Assembly: GCF_004151235.1 (NCBI RefSeq)
Contig: NZ_JUIV01000002.1
Location: 1 to 64,000, forward strand
Source of the DNA: Flavobacterium anhuiense
GTDB taxonomy: Bacteria > Bacteroidota > Bacteroidia > Flavobacteriales > Flavobacteriaceae
Direction of reading: 5' to 3'
Length of the DNA: 64,000 nucleotides
Shown: one piece after another, positions 16,932 to 25,050 of the stretch
Numbering within the stretch: position 1 is the stretch's first letter
Layout of the letters: each line of letters starts with the position of its first letter
Notes under the pieces: generated by a model
What the model was told of the DNA's origin: nothing
The model's input: only the letters and a program-made list of their open reading frames with translations
The model's database searches: none
Program-made: the position numbers and the translations under genes

Positions 16932-17693
16932 TTATCGTGAAACAATTTTCGCATCTTGTTGAAGAATTTTTTTGTCAGATCGAAATACGATTAACATCGC
17001 TGGCGGTGCACCTTTTTCGCCCAAAACGATAAAATGACATTGATATCTGAAATTACCTTTTTTAAATTCGTAATGATGATTTCCACCAGTTCCATCAGCA
17101 TGAAAAGTTCCTTTTTCAATTACTAAATCTGGTTTCTCAGTCATCTTCTGGTTCAGAGACCATGATGCATATCGATAGCTATCATTTCCTAAATCATCTA
17201 TTCGAATTCTGAATTTTGAGGTTTCGAGAATAGCAACGGGTTCTTTAAAATTTGAAAGCGAACTGTTTACATTTTTTTTCTGTGATGCAATCAGCGAATT
17301 TTTCAATTTCAATTCTTCCTCAGACTGATAATTTATACTGATGATTCTTCCATCAGTATCGATCCATAAATCACCTTGATTGAGCATAATTCCTCGCCAG
17401 CCCATTTCAGACCAATCTTTTGCTGGATTCGATTTTACAATTTTTTCAATCAAAACTTTATCAAAAATCTGATTATATCTTTTTATAAAATCTGCCTTGT
17501 CTTTCACCGACGGAATTGGATATTCACGATTGAACGGAAATTTTATCCGTTTTACAATTGCTTCTTTATCGCCATTTTTTACTTCGAGAATTAATTTCGC
17601 AATGAACTTTTGATATTCTGGCTTCAAATCTTGGGCAATCAAAAACGAAGAATTAAACACCAAAATTGTTAGCAATAATTTAAATATTTTCAT
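16932..17693 (-). CDS. exported protein of unknown function
   Basis: This 253-residue product has a signal peptide (MKIFKLLLTILVFNSSFLIAQ). Its N-terminal half (DKADFIKRYNQIFDKVLIEKI...GWRGIMLNQGDLWIDTDGRI) resembles the NTF2-like helper segment found in several exported proteins. The C-terminal half is beta-rich with a His/Gly patch (GTGGNHHYEFKKGNFRYQC). No catalytic motif is certain. It stands alone between terminators; the function is not recognised. Confidence 0.65.
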   Translation of the reverse strand: MKIFKLLLTILVFNSSFLIAQDLKPEYQKFIAKLILEVKNGDKEAIVKRIKFPFNREYPIPSVKDKADFIKRYNQIFDKVLIEKIVKSNPAKDWSEMGWRGIMLNQGDLWIDTDGRIISINYQSEEELKLKNSLIASQKKNVNSSLSNFKEPVAILETSKFRIRIDDLGNDSYRYASWSLNQKMTEKPDLVIEKGTFHADGTGGNHHYEFKKGNFRYQCHFIVLGEKGAPPAMLIVFRSDKKILQQDAKIVSR

Positions 17694-17746
17694 GTAAGAA
17701 ATAATTTAATGCATTAGTAATTAGAATTTTGAAAAACAGAAAACAC

Positions 17747-17762
17747 TGTTTCACGTAGGACG
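17747..17762. other. degenerate parS-like site
   Basis: TGTTTCACGTAGGACG differs from the local consensus GTTYCACGTGRAAC at two core positions and is no longer palindromic. It lies intergenically, about 4.3 kb left of the main array. ParB binding is doubtful. Confidence 0.25.
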
Positions 17763-17772
17763 TTCCAAAAAA

Positions 17773-20052
17773 TCAATTTATGCTCGCTTTAAACATTTTC
17801 AATTCGTCCCATGTAAATTCATCTCCATATTTTTCTTTCAAAGGACTCAAAGATTCTTCCTGATAAAACTGAAAAGCTTCTCTCAAAGCTAGAATTTTAT
17901 CATAAGGCAAAACATCAGTTATTTCAATTTTCTTCGCTTGAATAAGTCTTATCAAATGCCCTTCGATAGTTTGAACATTCAATTTACGCATTCTTGCAAT
18001 ATCTTCAACCGAATTTTTATCCATCCACAAATCATACGTTTCTTCGACTGTCGTTTTTTTAGCCGTTTTAAGCTCACTTTTTTCTGCTTTAGCTGATTTG
18101 TATCGAACAACGGGTTCTTCTGTCCTGAAAATGTCTGTATTTGTCGTTTTAAGCTCTTCCCTAATCCTTTCCGCTTTGTTCGTTTTGTAATTTTTAATGT
18201 TTGGCGACGAAAGCTTTTCTTTACTGATTTCTTCACCGGCCACAACAACTTCAATCAATAACTTGGCTTTCATCAGTCGCAAAACCGCTTTGGTCTGAAG
18301 ATCTTCTAAAAAATTAAGCTCTTCATAGAACTCTTTAACTTTTTTAAATTTTTGAATTTCAGCCATTTTATAAATCAGATCATCGACCAACTTATCCATT
18401 TGTTTGAAAAAATAATCATAGGCCGCATCTACCCTTTCTTTTACAAAAAACAGATCAACTGTTTCTTTGATGAAGATTTTATTGAGTTGCGCAATGAATT
18501 TCTGCGAAGGATCTAAAAGCTGTTCCATAATTTCCATTCGTTTGTGCGCCCAAACTGCATGTTTCGTTTTTTCGGAACCTGCCGCATTTTCGTTATAACT
18601 GAAACGATGATTTCGCCATTCTTGTGCCAATTCTCCCCAATTAAAACTGTTAACCAAATAGTTATGAATAAAATTTTTAGTTTCGAAGTGAAGTGCCTTC
18701 TCCAAAGTTTCTTCCGTTGCTCTGTTTAAAGCGTAATCCATCACATCTTGATCGTTGGAAATGCCATTCATCTGCATCGGAGAAAGCAAAATAAGCCCAT
18801 TTAAGGAACGTAAACGCGAAAGTGCTACATAGGCTTGCCCGGGCAGAAAAACTTGCGATACATCGAGCGCTGCTTTGTCAAAAGTCAAACCTTGGCTTTT
18901 GTGCACCGTAATCGCCCATGCCAACTTGATCGGATAATGCGCAAAAGTCCCTAAAACTTCTTCTTCGATATCTTTGGTTTGTTCATTGACTTTGTAGCGG
19001 ATATTTTTCCATTCGTACTTTTCAACTTCTAGCGTCATGTTCTCTTCTGGAAAGTGAACAAAGATTTCTTCATCAGAAAGCGATTTGATTACGCCCATCT
19101 TTCCATTGAAATATCTTTTTTCAAAAGACAAGTCGTTTTTGACGAACATGATTTGCGCGCCGACTTTCAATTTCAATTCTTCTTCAACAGGAAATATCTT
19201 TTCAGGAAAATCACCCACCACAAATGGCGTATAGATGTACTCTTTCCCATCTAAATCATTGATTGACTGATAGTTGATAGAATCTGCTTTGGCATTATGC
19301 GTCGTCAGCGTGATATAACCTTTGTTCTCTTTGAAGTCAAAATCTGGTTTAACATACTGATTTAGAATAGCAATGTCCTCTGGAGTGATCTGGTTATTTC
19401 GCAGATTATTCAAAACCGAAATAAAAGCATCATCGGTCTGACGATAAATTTTTGACAATTCGATGTAAATTGGCGGATACGTTTGAAGAACATGAGAATG
19501 GAAAAAGAATTTCCCTCGGTAATAGTTTTTCAGCGTTCGCCACTCTTCATCACGAATTACCGGCGGCAATTGCAACAAGTCTCCAATAAACAAAACTTGG
19601 ACTCCTCCAAAAGGCTGCGTGTTTCTTCGAACGGTTTGCATCATGAAATCGACAGCGTCCAACAAATCAGCACGCATCATACTCACTTCGTCAATCACCA
19701 GAAGCTCCATGTTTTTGATTACATTTCGCTTGACGTTATTCATTTTGAAATGGCGTCGAAGCGATTCTTTGTTTTCAAACTTTACTGTTTCTGTAAATTG
19801 TGCGCTCGCTTCGTACGACGGAATAAATGCAGAAAACGGAAGCTGAAACATGGAATGAATAGTTACACCTCCAGCGTTCAAAGCCGCGATTCCGGTTGGA
19901 GCAACGACCACAGTATTTTTATGAGTTGTCGCGATAATTTCGCGTAAAAGCGTAGTTTTTCCAGTACCTGCTTTTCCCGTAAGGAAAATAGATTTTTGAG
20001 TCTGATTGATGAATTGTAAAGTGTAAGCTGCCGCTTCTGAAACGTTCTGCAT
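17773..20052 (-). CDS. PIF1-like superfamily 1B DNA helicase with C-terminal HTH
   Basis: This 759-residue helicase has Walker A in FLTGKAGTGKTTLLREI (about 24-33) and VVVAPTGIAALNAGGVTIHSMF (motif Ia). Walker B is LLVIDEVSMMRADLLD, then GDLLQLPPV (motif III). SF1 motif VI is AWAITVHKSQGLTFDKAALDV...AYVALSRLRSL. The segment from about 480 is lineage-type helical sequence. The last 90 residues (DKNSVEDIARMRKLNVQTIEGHLIRLI) form a helix-turn-helix of the HTH_40 kind seen on RecQ/PIF1-like helicases. It probably unwinds DNA 5'-3' in repair or at G4/forks; the precise role is inferred. Confidence 0.88.
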   Translation of the reverse strand: MQNVSEAAAYTLQFINQTQKSIFLTGKAGTGKTTLLREIIATTHKNTVVVAPTGIAALNAGGVTIHSMFQLPFSAFIPSYEASAQFTETVKFENKESLRRHFKMNNVKRNVIKNMELLVIDEVSMMRADLLDAVDFMMQTVRRNTQPFGGVQVLFIGDLLQLPPVIRDEEWRTLKNYYRGKFFFHSHVLQTYPPIYIELSKIYRQTDDAFISVLNNLRNNQITPEDIAILNQYVKPDFDFKENKGYITLTTHNAKADSINYQSINDLDGKEYIYTPFVVGDFPEKIFPVEEELKLKVGAQIMFVKNDLSFEKRYFNGKMGVIKSLSDEEIFVHFPEENMTLEVEKYEWKNIRYKVNEQTKDIEEEVLGTFAHYPIKLAWAITVHKSQGLTFDKAALDVSQVFLPGQAYVALSRLRSLNGLILLSPMQMNGISNDQDVMDYALNRATEETLEKALHFETKNFIHNYLVNSFNWGELAQEWRNHRFSYNENAAGSEKTKHAVWAHKRMEIMEQLLDPSQKFIAQLNKIFIKETVDLFFVKERVDAAYDYFFKQMDKLVDDLIYKMAEIQKFKKVKEFYEELNFLEDLQTKAVLRLMKAKLLIEVVVAGEEISKEKLSSPNIKNYKTNKAERIREELKTTNTDIFRTEEPVVRYKSAKAEKSELKTAKKTTVEETYDLWMDKNSVEDIARMRKLNVQTIEGHLIRLIQAKKIEITDVLPYDKILALREAFQFYQEESLSPLKEKYGDEFTWDELKMFKASIN

Positions 20053-20098
20053 TGGGCTTGTATTAAAGAAATAAAATTACCGCATTTTTATAAAAAGA

Positions 20099-20129
20099 AA
20101 AAACCTAAATCTTAGTGGATTTAGGTTTT
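20099..20129 (-). terminator. terminator of the Skp/OmpH-like gene
   Basis: Arms AAAACCTAAATC and GGATTTAGGTTTT are followed on the minus strand by T residues. It lies 27 bp after the stop of the minus-strand gene at 20156. Confidence 0.85.
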
Positions 20130-20155
20130 CAGTAATTTAGTTAGTTTGGTAGTTT

Positions 20156-20740
20156 TTATTTTTTTGCTTCGCCTTCTTTTGTTTCAGCTGCTGGTTTTGC
20201 ATCTGCTTTTGGCTCTGCTTTGTATTTATCATTTAAAGCTTTGATAATCTCTTTTGTGATATCGTATTTCTCTTCAGCATACAAAATTGTTGCAGCATCT
20301 CCTGTTCCGTAGATGTAAGAGTAACCGTTTTTCTTTCCGTAATCTTTAATGAATTTTTTAACTCCACTAACAAGAGAATCCATTTCAACACCACTTTCTT
20401 GTTGTAACTGTTGAGCTAATGCTTGTTGTGCATAACCTAATTGCTGCTCTCTTTTTTGCAATTCAGCACCTCTTTGCTGTGCCCAAGCTTGACCGTTTGC
20501 TTGTGCTTGACTTTGAAAATTAGCAGCGTCTTGTTTAAAACGTGAAATCTCAGCTTGTAATTGTCTCCCTTTTTCTTCCGCTTGAGCTTTGTACTTTGCC
20601 TCTAAATCTTTTGCCTCAGTGTATTCTTTCATCAAAACCGAAGTATCCACGTAAGCTGTTTTTACTTCCTTTACCTCTGCTGTTTTGTTACAAGAAACTG
20701 CGAAAACTGAAAGTGCGATAATAACTAATGCTTTTTTCAT
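20156..20740 (-). CDS. Skp/OmpH-like periplasmic chaperone, predicted lipoprotein
   Basis: The product is 194 residues from Met 20740. A -7 element at 20774-20781 rules out longer starts. The leader MKKALVIIALSVFAVSCNK ends in a lipobox-like AVSC. The mature part follows the Skp/OmpH plan: a beta strand (KTAYVDTSVLMKEY), a long coiled coil rich in Gln/Glu (about 40-110) and a returning strand (YSYIYGTGDAATILYAEEKYDIT). An Ala/Lys/Glu tail ends it. Skp proteins hold outer-membrane proteins in the periplasm; lipid anchoring would be a variation. Confidence 0.85.
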   Translation of the reverse strand: MKKALVIIALSVFAVSCNKTAEVKEVKTAYVDTSVLMKEYTEAKDLEAKYKAQAEEKGRQLQAEISRFKQDAANFQSQAQANGQAWAQQRGAELQKREQQLGYAQQALAQQLQQESGVEMDSLVSGVKKFIKDYGKKNGYSYIYGTGDAATILYAEEKYDITKEIIKALNDKYKAEPKADAKPAAETKEGEAKK

Positions 20741-20773
20741 TTTTAATAATTCTATTTTTTTAAGTATTGAAGA

Positions 20774-20781
20774 CAAAAATA
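20774..20781 (-). promoter_or_regulatory. TAnnTTTG -7 element for the Skp-like gene
   Basis: The minus strand reads TATTTTTG, 33 nt upstream of Met 20740 and inside any longer reading frame, so it decides the start. Confidence 0.5.
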
Positions 20782-20975
20782 TAAAAAAATCAATAGCATC
20801 AACATAAAGTTTAAAAAATGCGTAAATTTTATGATATTGTTTTTATTTATAGTAAAAAATATAGCCATAAACCAATGTTATCGCTATATTTTGGATGTTT
20901 TTTGTCTTGTTTTGGATTAGCTAAAAAAGCCATCTTGTCTTTTGGAGGTAAAACGGCTTTAAATGATTTTTATTT

Positions 20976-21824
20976 TTATTTATTTTTCAAAACGTAAATA
21001 TGCGAAGAATATTCCTTTGAGCTTTTTGCCTTCCAGTTTGATTTTAAACCAATGAAAAATGCTTTGATGTAATTCATCTTTCCTGTTTTGTATTTTTCTG
21101 ATAAAAGGCTCACATAAAACGAATCGAACTTCATTGGAAGTATCTTTTCTAATTTCATATCTACTCTTTCAAAAAGCAATTGGATTGATTTTTTTGAAAA
21201 ATGCCAAAAATGAATTGGCACATCATAAGCAGCCCAAAAAGTTTCATAATGACCCGCATCGAATGATTTGTAGTTTGGAACCGCAACAATTAATGTTCCA
21301 GTTGGTTTTAATAAACGCTTTAATTCTTGGATCTGATGTTCCAGATTTGGAACGTGTTCCAAAACATGCCACATGGTAATTACATCCAAAGAATTACTTT
21401 CTAAAGCGCTAATTTCTTCTACAAATGAAATTCCTTTTTCTTTCGCAATATTTTTAGCACGATCGCTCGGTTCTACTCCAATTGTTTCCCAACCGTCATT
21501 TTTTGCTGTTAAAAGGAAATCTCCAGTTCCAGCTCCAATATCCAAAAGTTTTCCTTTTTTCGGTTGCTGGCTATTAATTAAATTCAATTTATTCTTAAGC
21601 GCAATATTTTTTACGAAATGATAGGCTTTTTCAAATAACGAACGTTTGTTATCTGTATGCGAAATGTAATCTTCGCTTTCGTAATATTTACCCAAATTTT
21701 GAAGTTCAGGTTGTGGAGAAGTAACTAGCATGTCTAATTCTTCATCATAATACAAATCAAAAATTTCTTTTGAAACAGAATGGTCTTTAACCGTAAGAAA
21801 GTGTTTTTTGTTTAAAACGTTCAT
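20976..21824 (-). CDS. class I SAM-dependent methyltransferase
   Basis: The 282-residue product has motif I LLDIGAGTGDFL (about 93-104), the acidic WETIGVEPS loop, and the post-motif DVITMWHVLEHVPNLEHQIQELKRLLKPTGTLIVAVPN typical of Methyltransf_11/23-type enzymes. The segment HFWHFSKKSIQLLFER is common in methyltransferases acting on small molecules or glycans. The substrate is unknown. It is monocistronic, directly left of the mnmG/parS region. Confidence 0.82.
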   Translation of the reverse strand: MNVLNKKHFLTVKDHSVSKEIFDLYYDEELDMLVTSPQPELQNLGKYYESEDYISHTDNKRSLFEKAYHFVKNIALKNKLNLINSQQPKKGKLLDIGAGTGDFLLTAKNDGWETIGVEPSDRAKNIAKEKGISFVEEISALESNSLDVITMWHVLEHVPNLEHQIQELKRLLKPTGTLIVAVPNYKSFDAGHYETFWAAYDVPIHFWHFSKKSIQLLFERVDMKLEKILPMKFDSFYVSLLSEKYKTGKMNYIKAFFIGLKSNWKAKSSKEYSSHIYVLKNK

Positions 21825-21861
21825 TTTTAAAATTTATAGATATTTGGGTTTAATTTATAGC

Positions 21862-21898
21862 AAATCCTAAAAACGAAATTTTATCGCTTTTAGGATTT
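21862..21898. terminator. hairpin downstream of mnmG
   Basis: Arms AAATCCTAAAA and TTTTAGGATTT are followed by a T run on the plus strand only. Genes on both sides are minus, so the T tract is on the less useful side. Confidence 0.35.
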
Positions 21899-22029
21899 TA
21901 TTTTTTTTATTCTTCTTTTATTTCTATTTGATCTTTAAAAAATTTGATAATTCACATGATTGCAAATCTTTTCGATTACCAAGTTTTGCCATTTGAAAAA
22001 AGTAAAAACCATCTCAATTCTAGCAAAAG

Positions 22030-22043
22030 GTTTCACGTGGAAC
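22030..22043. promoter_or_regulatory. parS-like site 1
   Basis: GTTTCACGTGGAAC, one of two copies on the 3' side of mnmG. It matches the ParB-binding core (GTTnCACGTGnAAC). Confidence 0.85.
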
Positions 22044-22116
22044 AGCATCAATTTTAGATTTCTGAATTTAGATTTTAATTTATAATGCATTTCGAAAATA
22101 AAAACCAAAAAAAATA

Positions 22117-22130
22117 GTTTCACGTGGAAC
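22117..22130. promoter_or_regulatory. parS-like site 2
   Basis: GTTTCACGTGGAAC, 87 bp from site 1 and identical to it, between the methyltransferase and mnmG. Confidence 0.85.
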
Positions 22131-22149
22131 ATTTATAGTATTCAGTCGC

Positions 22150-22198
22150 AGTTTACAGTCGCAGTAAAACTGGACACTGAAAACTGCGACTGTAAACT
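22150..22198. repeat. inverted repeat just after mnmG
   Basis: AGTTTACAGTCGCAGT (22150-22165) pairs perfectly with ACTGCGACTGTAAACT (22183-22198) across 17 nt. A further copy of CAGTCGCAGT sits at 22143. There is no T tract, so it is more likely a dispersed intergenic palindrome than a terminator. Confidence 0.6.
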
Positions 22199-22202
22199 AT
22201 TT

Positions 22203-24074
22203 TTATCTTCCCATATAAATCAAAAGCACGGAAATATCACTTGGTGATACCCCGCTTATTCTTGAAGCTTGCGAAATGGTTACAGGACGAATCTTGCTTA
22301 ATTTCTGTTTGGCTTCAATAGACATTGATTTGATTTTGTTATAATCAAAATTGTCTGGAATTTTTACTTCTTCCAAACGATTCAACTTATCTGCATTATT
22401 TCTTTCCTTTTCGATATAACCAGAATATTTTACCTGAATTACCGCTTGCTCTACAATCTCTTCATCAAGTTTATTCTCTTCGATGTAAGCTGAAACTTTT
22501 TCAAACTTCAACATATCTTCCAATTCAATCTGCGGACGAGAGAAAATCTTAAACATTTTATCTCCTTGTGAAATCGGTGCTGATTCTTTCGCTTCCAAAA
22601 TCGGGTTTGTTTCTGCAATCGTAACACTTGTTTCTTTAAAAAATTGAACCATCTTTTCAGACTCGTTCAATTTCTTTTCCATTCTTCGTAAACGGGCTTC
22701 AGAAGCTAAACCAATTTCATATGACATTGGAGTCAATCTGAAATCGGCATTATCTTGACGCAACAAAGTTCTATATTCTGCTCTTGATGTAAACATACGA
22801 TATGGTTCTTCTGTTCCTTTCGTAATCAAGTCATCAATTAAAACTCCGATATACGCTTCATCACGTTTTAAAATCAATGGATCTTTTTCGTGTACTTTCA
22901 AGTGCGCATTTATTCCAGCCATCAAACCTTGAGATGCTGCTTCTTCATATCCAGTTGTTCCGTTGATCTGTCCTGCAAAATATAAACCTTCAACAAGTTT
23001 AGTCTCCAAAGTATGTTTCAATTGTGTTGGCGGAAAGAAATCATACTCGATAGCATAACCAGGTCTAAAGAATTTTACATTTTCAAAACCCGCTACAGAA
23101 CGAAGCGCTTTGAATTGAATATCTTCTGGAAGCGAAGTTGAAAATCCGTTTACATAAACTTCACAAGTATTCCATCCTTCTGGCTCAACAAATAATTGAT
23201 GACGTTCTTTATCTGCAAAACGATTAATCTTATCTTCAATCGATGGACAATATCTTGGTCCTAAACTTTTAATTCTTCCATTGAACATTGGAGAACGATC
23301 AAAACCTTCTCTCAAAATATCATGAACATTCAAAGAAGTGTACGTCATGTAACAAGAACGCTGATGCGTTAACGGAGAAGTCACATCTGAATAAGAAAAC
23401 TTATCTGGCTTTGCATCTCCTTTCTCTTCGTTCATTTTAGAATAATCTAAAGAACGTCCATCTACTCGAGGTGGCGTTCCTGTTTTCATTCTTCCAGCTT
23501 CAAAACCTGCTTTGATCAAATCTTCTGTAATTCCGGTTGCAGCACTTTCTCCTGCTCTACCTCCACCAAATTGTTTTTCTCCTATATGAATCAAACCATT
23601 CAAAAAAGTACCATTTGTCAAAACAACAGATTTGGAACGAATCTCCACACCAAGTGAAGTTCTAATTCCTTTTATCTTTCCGTCTTCAATAATCAACCCT
23701 TTTACCATCTCTTGATAAAAATCAAGATTTAGAGTTGCTTCCAACATCATTCTCCATTCTTCTGCAAAACGCATTCTGTCACTTTGAACTCTCGGCGACC
23801 ACATAGCAGGTCCTTTGGATTTGTTCAGCATCTTGAATTGAATTGCCGTACGATCTGAAACAATTCCTGAATATCCTCCAAGCGCATCAATTTCGCGAAC
23901 GATCTGTCCTTTTGCAATTCCTCCCATCGCAGGATTGCAAGACATCTGTGCTATGTTTTGTAAACTCATTGTAACCAATAAAGTTTTCGATCCCAAATTT
24001 GCAGCCGCAGCTGCAGCTTCAGAACCAGCATGGCCAGCACCAACCACAATAACATCGTATTCTTCTAAAAACAT
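22203..24074 (-). CDS. mnmG: tRNA uridine-5-carboxymethylaminomethyl modification enzyme MnmG (GidA)
   Basis: This full-length 623-residue protein has the FAD dinucleotide fold (VIVVGAGHAGSEAAAAAANLG, about 8-28). The GidA signature GPRYCPSIEDKINRF, the second FAD loop GLYFAGQINGTTGYEEAASQGLMAGINA and the family C-terminus (IRPVTISQASRISGVSPSDISVLLIYMGR) are present. With MnmE it adds the cmnm5/nm5 group to the wobble uridine of certain tRNAs. mnmG often lies near the replication origin in other bacteria. Here it is flanked on both sides by parS sites. Confidence 0.97.
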   Translation of the reverse strand: MFLEEYDVIVVGAGHAGSEAAAAAANLGSKTLLVTMSLQNIAQMSCNPAMGGIAKGQIVREIDALGGYSGIVSDRTAIQFKMLNKSKGPAMWSPRVQSDRMRFAEEWRMMLEATLNLDFYQEMVKGLIIEDGKIKGIRTSLGVEIRSKSVVLTNGTFLNGLIHIGEKQFGGGRAGESAATGITEDLIKAGFEAGRMKTGTPPRVDGRSLDYSKMNEEKGDAKPDKFSYSDVTSPLTHQRSCYMTYTSLNVHDILREGFDRSPMFNGRIKSLGPRYCPSIEDKINRFADKERHQLFVEPEGWNTCEVYVNGFSTSLPEDIQFKALRSVAGFENVKFFRPGYAIEYDFFPPTQLKHTLETKLVEGLYFAGQINGTTGYEEAASQGLMAGINAHLKVHEKDPLILKRDEAYIGVLIDDLITKGTEEPYRMFTSRAEYRTLLRQDNADFRLTPMSYEIGLASEARLRRMEKKLNESEKMVQFFKETSVTIAETNPILEAKESAPISQGDKMFKIFSRPQIELEDMLKFEKVSAYIEENKLDEEIVEQAVIQVKYSGYIEKERNNADKLNRLEEVKIPDNFDYNKIKSMSIEAKQKLSKIRPVTISQASRISGVSPSDISVLLIYMGR

Positions 24075-24137
24075 TTTGTTTTATTATTCTCCAAAAACCG
24101 CTAACGCGGTTTCTAGAATTACTTTTATATTTTTCTT

Positions 24138-24151
24138 GTTCCACGTGGAAC
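24138..24151. promoter_or_regulatory. parS-like site 3
   Basis: GTTCCACGTGGAAC, perfect palindrome, 64 bp upstream of the mnmG start. Confidence 0.85.
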
Positions 24152-24193
24152 GAAATCATTTAATCTTCAATTTTTAAAATTCCAAATTCCAAA

Positions 24194-24263
24194 ACTGGAA
24201 TCTTCAAACTGGAATCTTCAAACTGGAATCTTCAAACTAGAATCTTCAAACTAGAATCTTCAA
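24194..24263. repeat. five tandem 14-bp repeats between parS sites 3 and 4
   Basis: The unit ACTGGAATCTTCAA occurs three times, followed by ACTAGAATCTTCAA twice, with no spacers. The array is 70 bp in all. Confidence 0.9.
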
Positions 24264-24266
24264 AAG

Positions 24267-24282
24267 TGTTTCACGTGAAACA
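24267..24282. promoter_or_regulatory. parS site 4 (exact canonical 16-mer)
   Basis: TGTTTCACGTGAAACA is identical to the classic ParB/Spo0J-binding parS consensus. Confidence 0.92.
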
Positions 24283-24290
24283 TCTCAAAA

Positions 24291-24381
24291 ACTTCCATTC
24301 TAAACTTCCATTCTAAACTTCCATTCTAAACTTCCATTCTAAACTTCCATTCTAAACTTCTATTCTAAATTTCCATTCTAA
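24291..24381. repeat. seven tandem 13-bp repeats between parS sites 4 and 5
   Basis: The unit ACTTCCATTCTAA occurs five times exactly, then twice with one change each (ACTTCTATTCTAA, ATTTCCATTCTAA). A partial eighth copy follows. Confidence 0.9.
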
Positions 24382-24407
24382 ACTTCCAAAGAACATTTTA
24401 AAATCAT

Positions 24408-24421
24408 GTTCCACGTGAAAC
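24408..24421. promoter_or_regulatory. parS-like site 5
   Basis: GTTCCACGTGAAAC, first of six sites packed into 242 bp. Confidence 0.85.
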
Positions 24422-24460
24422 ATCCTGTTCTTTTATTTCAAACTCAAACTTTAAAAAATC

Positions 24461-24474
24461 GTTCCACGTGGAAC
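24461..24474. promoter_or_regulatory. parS-like site 6
   Basis: GTTCCACGTGGAAC at the centre of a 24-bp perfect palindrome (24456-24479) with flanks AAATC/GATTT. Confidence 0.87.
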
Positions 24475-24507
24475 GATTTAATCTCTTGTTCGAATTTTCA
24501 ATACAAC

Positions 24508-24521
24508 GTTCCACGTGGAAC
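24508..24521. promoter_or_regulatory. parS-like site 7
   Basis: GTTCCACGTGGAAC at the centre of a 28-bp perfect palindrome (24501-24528) with flanks ATACAAC/GTTGTAT. Confidence 0.87.
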
Positions 24522-24552
24522 GTTGTATAATTCTTTTATTTTATTTGAATAT

Positions 24553-24566
24553 GTTTCACGTGGAAC
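24553..24566. promoter_or_regulatory. parS-like site 8
   Basis: GTTTCACGTGGAAC, 45 bp after site 7. Confidence 0.85.
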
Positions 24567-24592
24567 GTTATAAAAATTCAAAATCTAAAAAC

Positions 24593-24606
24593 GTTTCACG
24601 TGGAAC
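24593..24606. promoter_or_regulatory. parS-like site 9
   Basis: GTTTCACGTGGAAC, 40 bp after site 8. Confidence 0.85.
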
Positions 24607-24630
24607 ATAAATTCTTTTTCAAGATGTTTA

Positions 24631-25050
24631 CTACTGTTCCACGTGAAACATCTTCATCTTCTCCTCTTCCTTAGCCCTCATTAATTGAGCATCTTCATCT
24701 GTCTTATCTTTGTATCCACAGTAATGTAGTATACCATGAGACAGCACTCTTTTAAGTTCTTCGGCAAATGAAACATTGAAGTCTTTTGCATTGTCTGCAA
24801 CACGTTCTACAGAAACAAAAATATCGCCATTTAACTCGTTACCAACTGTATAATCAAAACTGATAATATCAGTAAGAGTATCATGATCTAGATATTCAAC
24901 ATTGATTTTATGCAGATATTCATCGTCACAAAATATATAATTGATCTCTCCTTCATTCTTGTTTTCAGAAACAATTACAGCACTTAACCAGTCACTAAAA
25001 GCCTGCTCGTCTCCTAAAGTAAAATCTGTTTCGTAATTAAAATTTATCAT
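24631..25050 (-). CDS. ybeY: endoribonuclease YbeY (16S rRNA maturation)
   Basis: The 139-residue product shows the family core: a DxxYLHKINVEYLDHDTLTDIISFDY segment, then the metal-site motif HGILHYCGYKDKTDEDAQLMRAKEE near residues 110-130. Bacteroidota members commonly have KDKT where proteobacteria have the third His. It acts in 16S rRNA 3' maturation and ribosome quality control. Its start overlaps the end of the DUF4175 gene by 4 bp. The C-terminal FHVEQ is read from a parS palindrome. Confidence 0.92.
   Translation of the reverse strand: MINFNYETDFTLGDEQAFSDWLSAVIVSENKNEGEINYIFCDDEYLHKINVEYLDHDTLTDIISFDYTVGNELNGDIFVSVERVADNAKDFNVSFAEELKRVLSHGILHYCGYKDKTDEDAQLMRAKEEEKMKMFHVEQ
24636..24649. 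promoter_or_regulatory. parS-like site 10, inside the 3' end of ybeY
   Basis: GTTCCACGTGAAAC. On the minus strand it encodes the last residues of YbeY (MFHVEQ then stop). Confidence 0.85.

Larger units (their letters stand above)
21825..22202. other. intergenic region with hairpin, two parS sites and an inverted repeat
   Basis: No gene is supported; a 65-codon minus ORF here is created by the parS palindromes. The region holds a hairpin at 21862-21898, parS sites at 22030 and 22117, and an inverted repeat at 22150-22198. Confidence 0.7.

Noticed and set aside
24194..24381. CRISPR array
   Set aside because: The 13- and 14-bp units are head to tail with no spacers, and no cas genes are in the window.
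24711..24720. DnaA-box-like TGTATCCACA in ybeY
   Set aside because: It has one mismatch and is explained by the CGYKD codons of the conserved YbeY motif.
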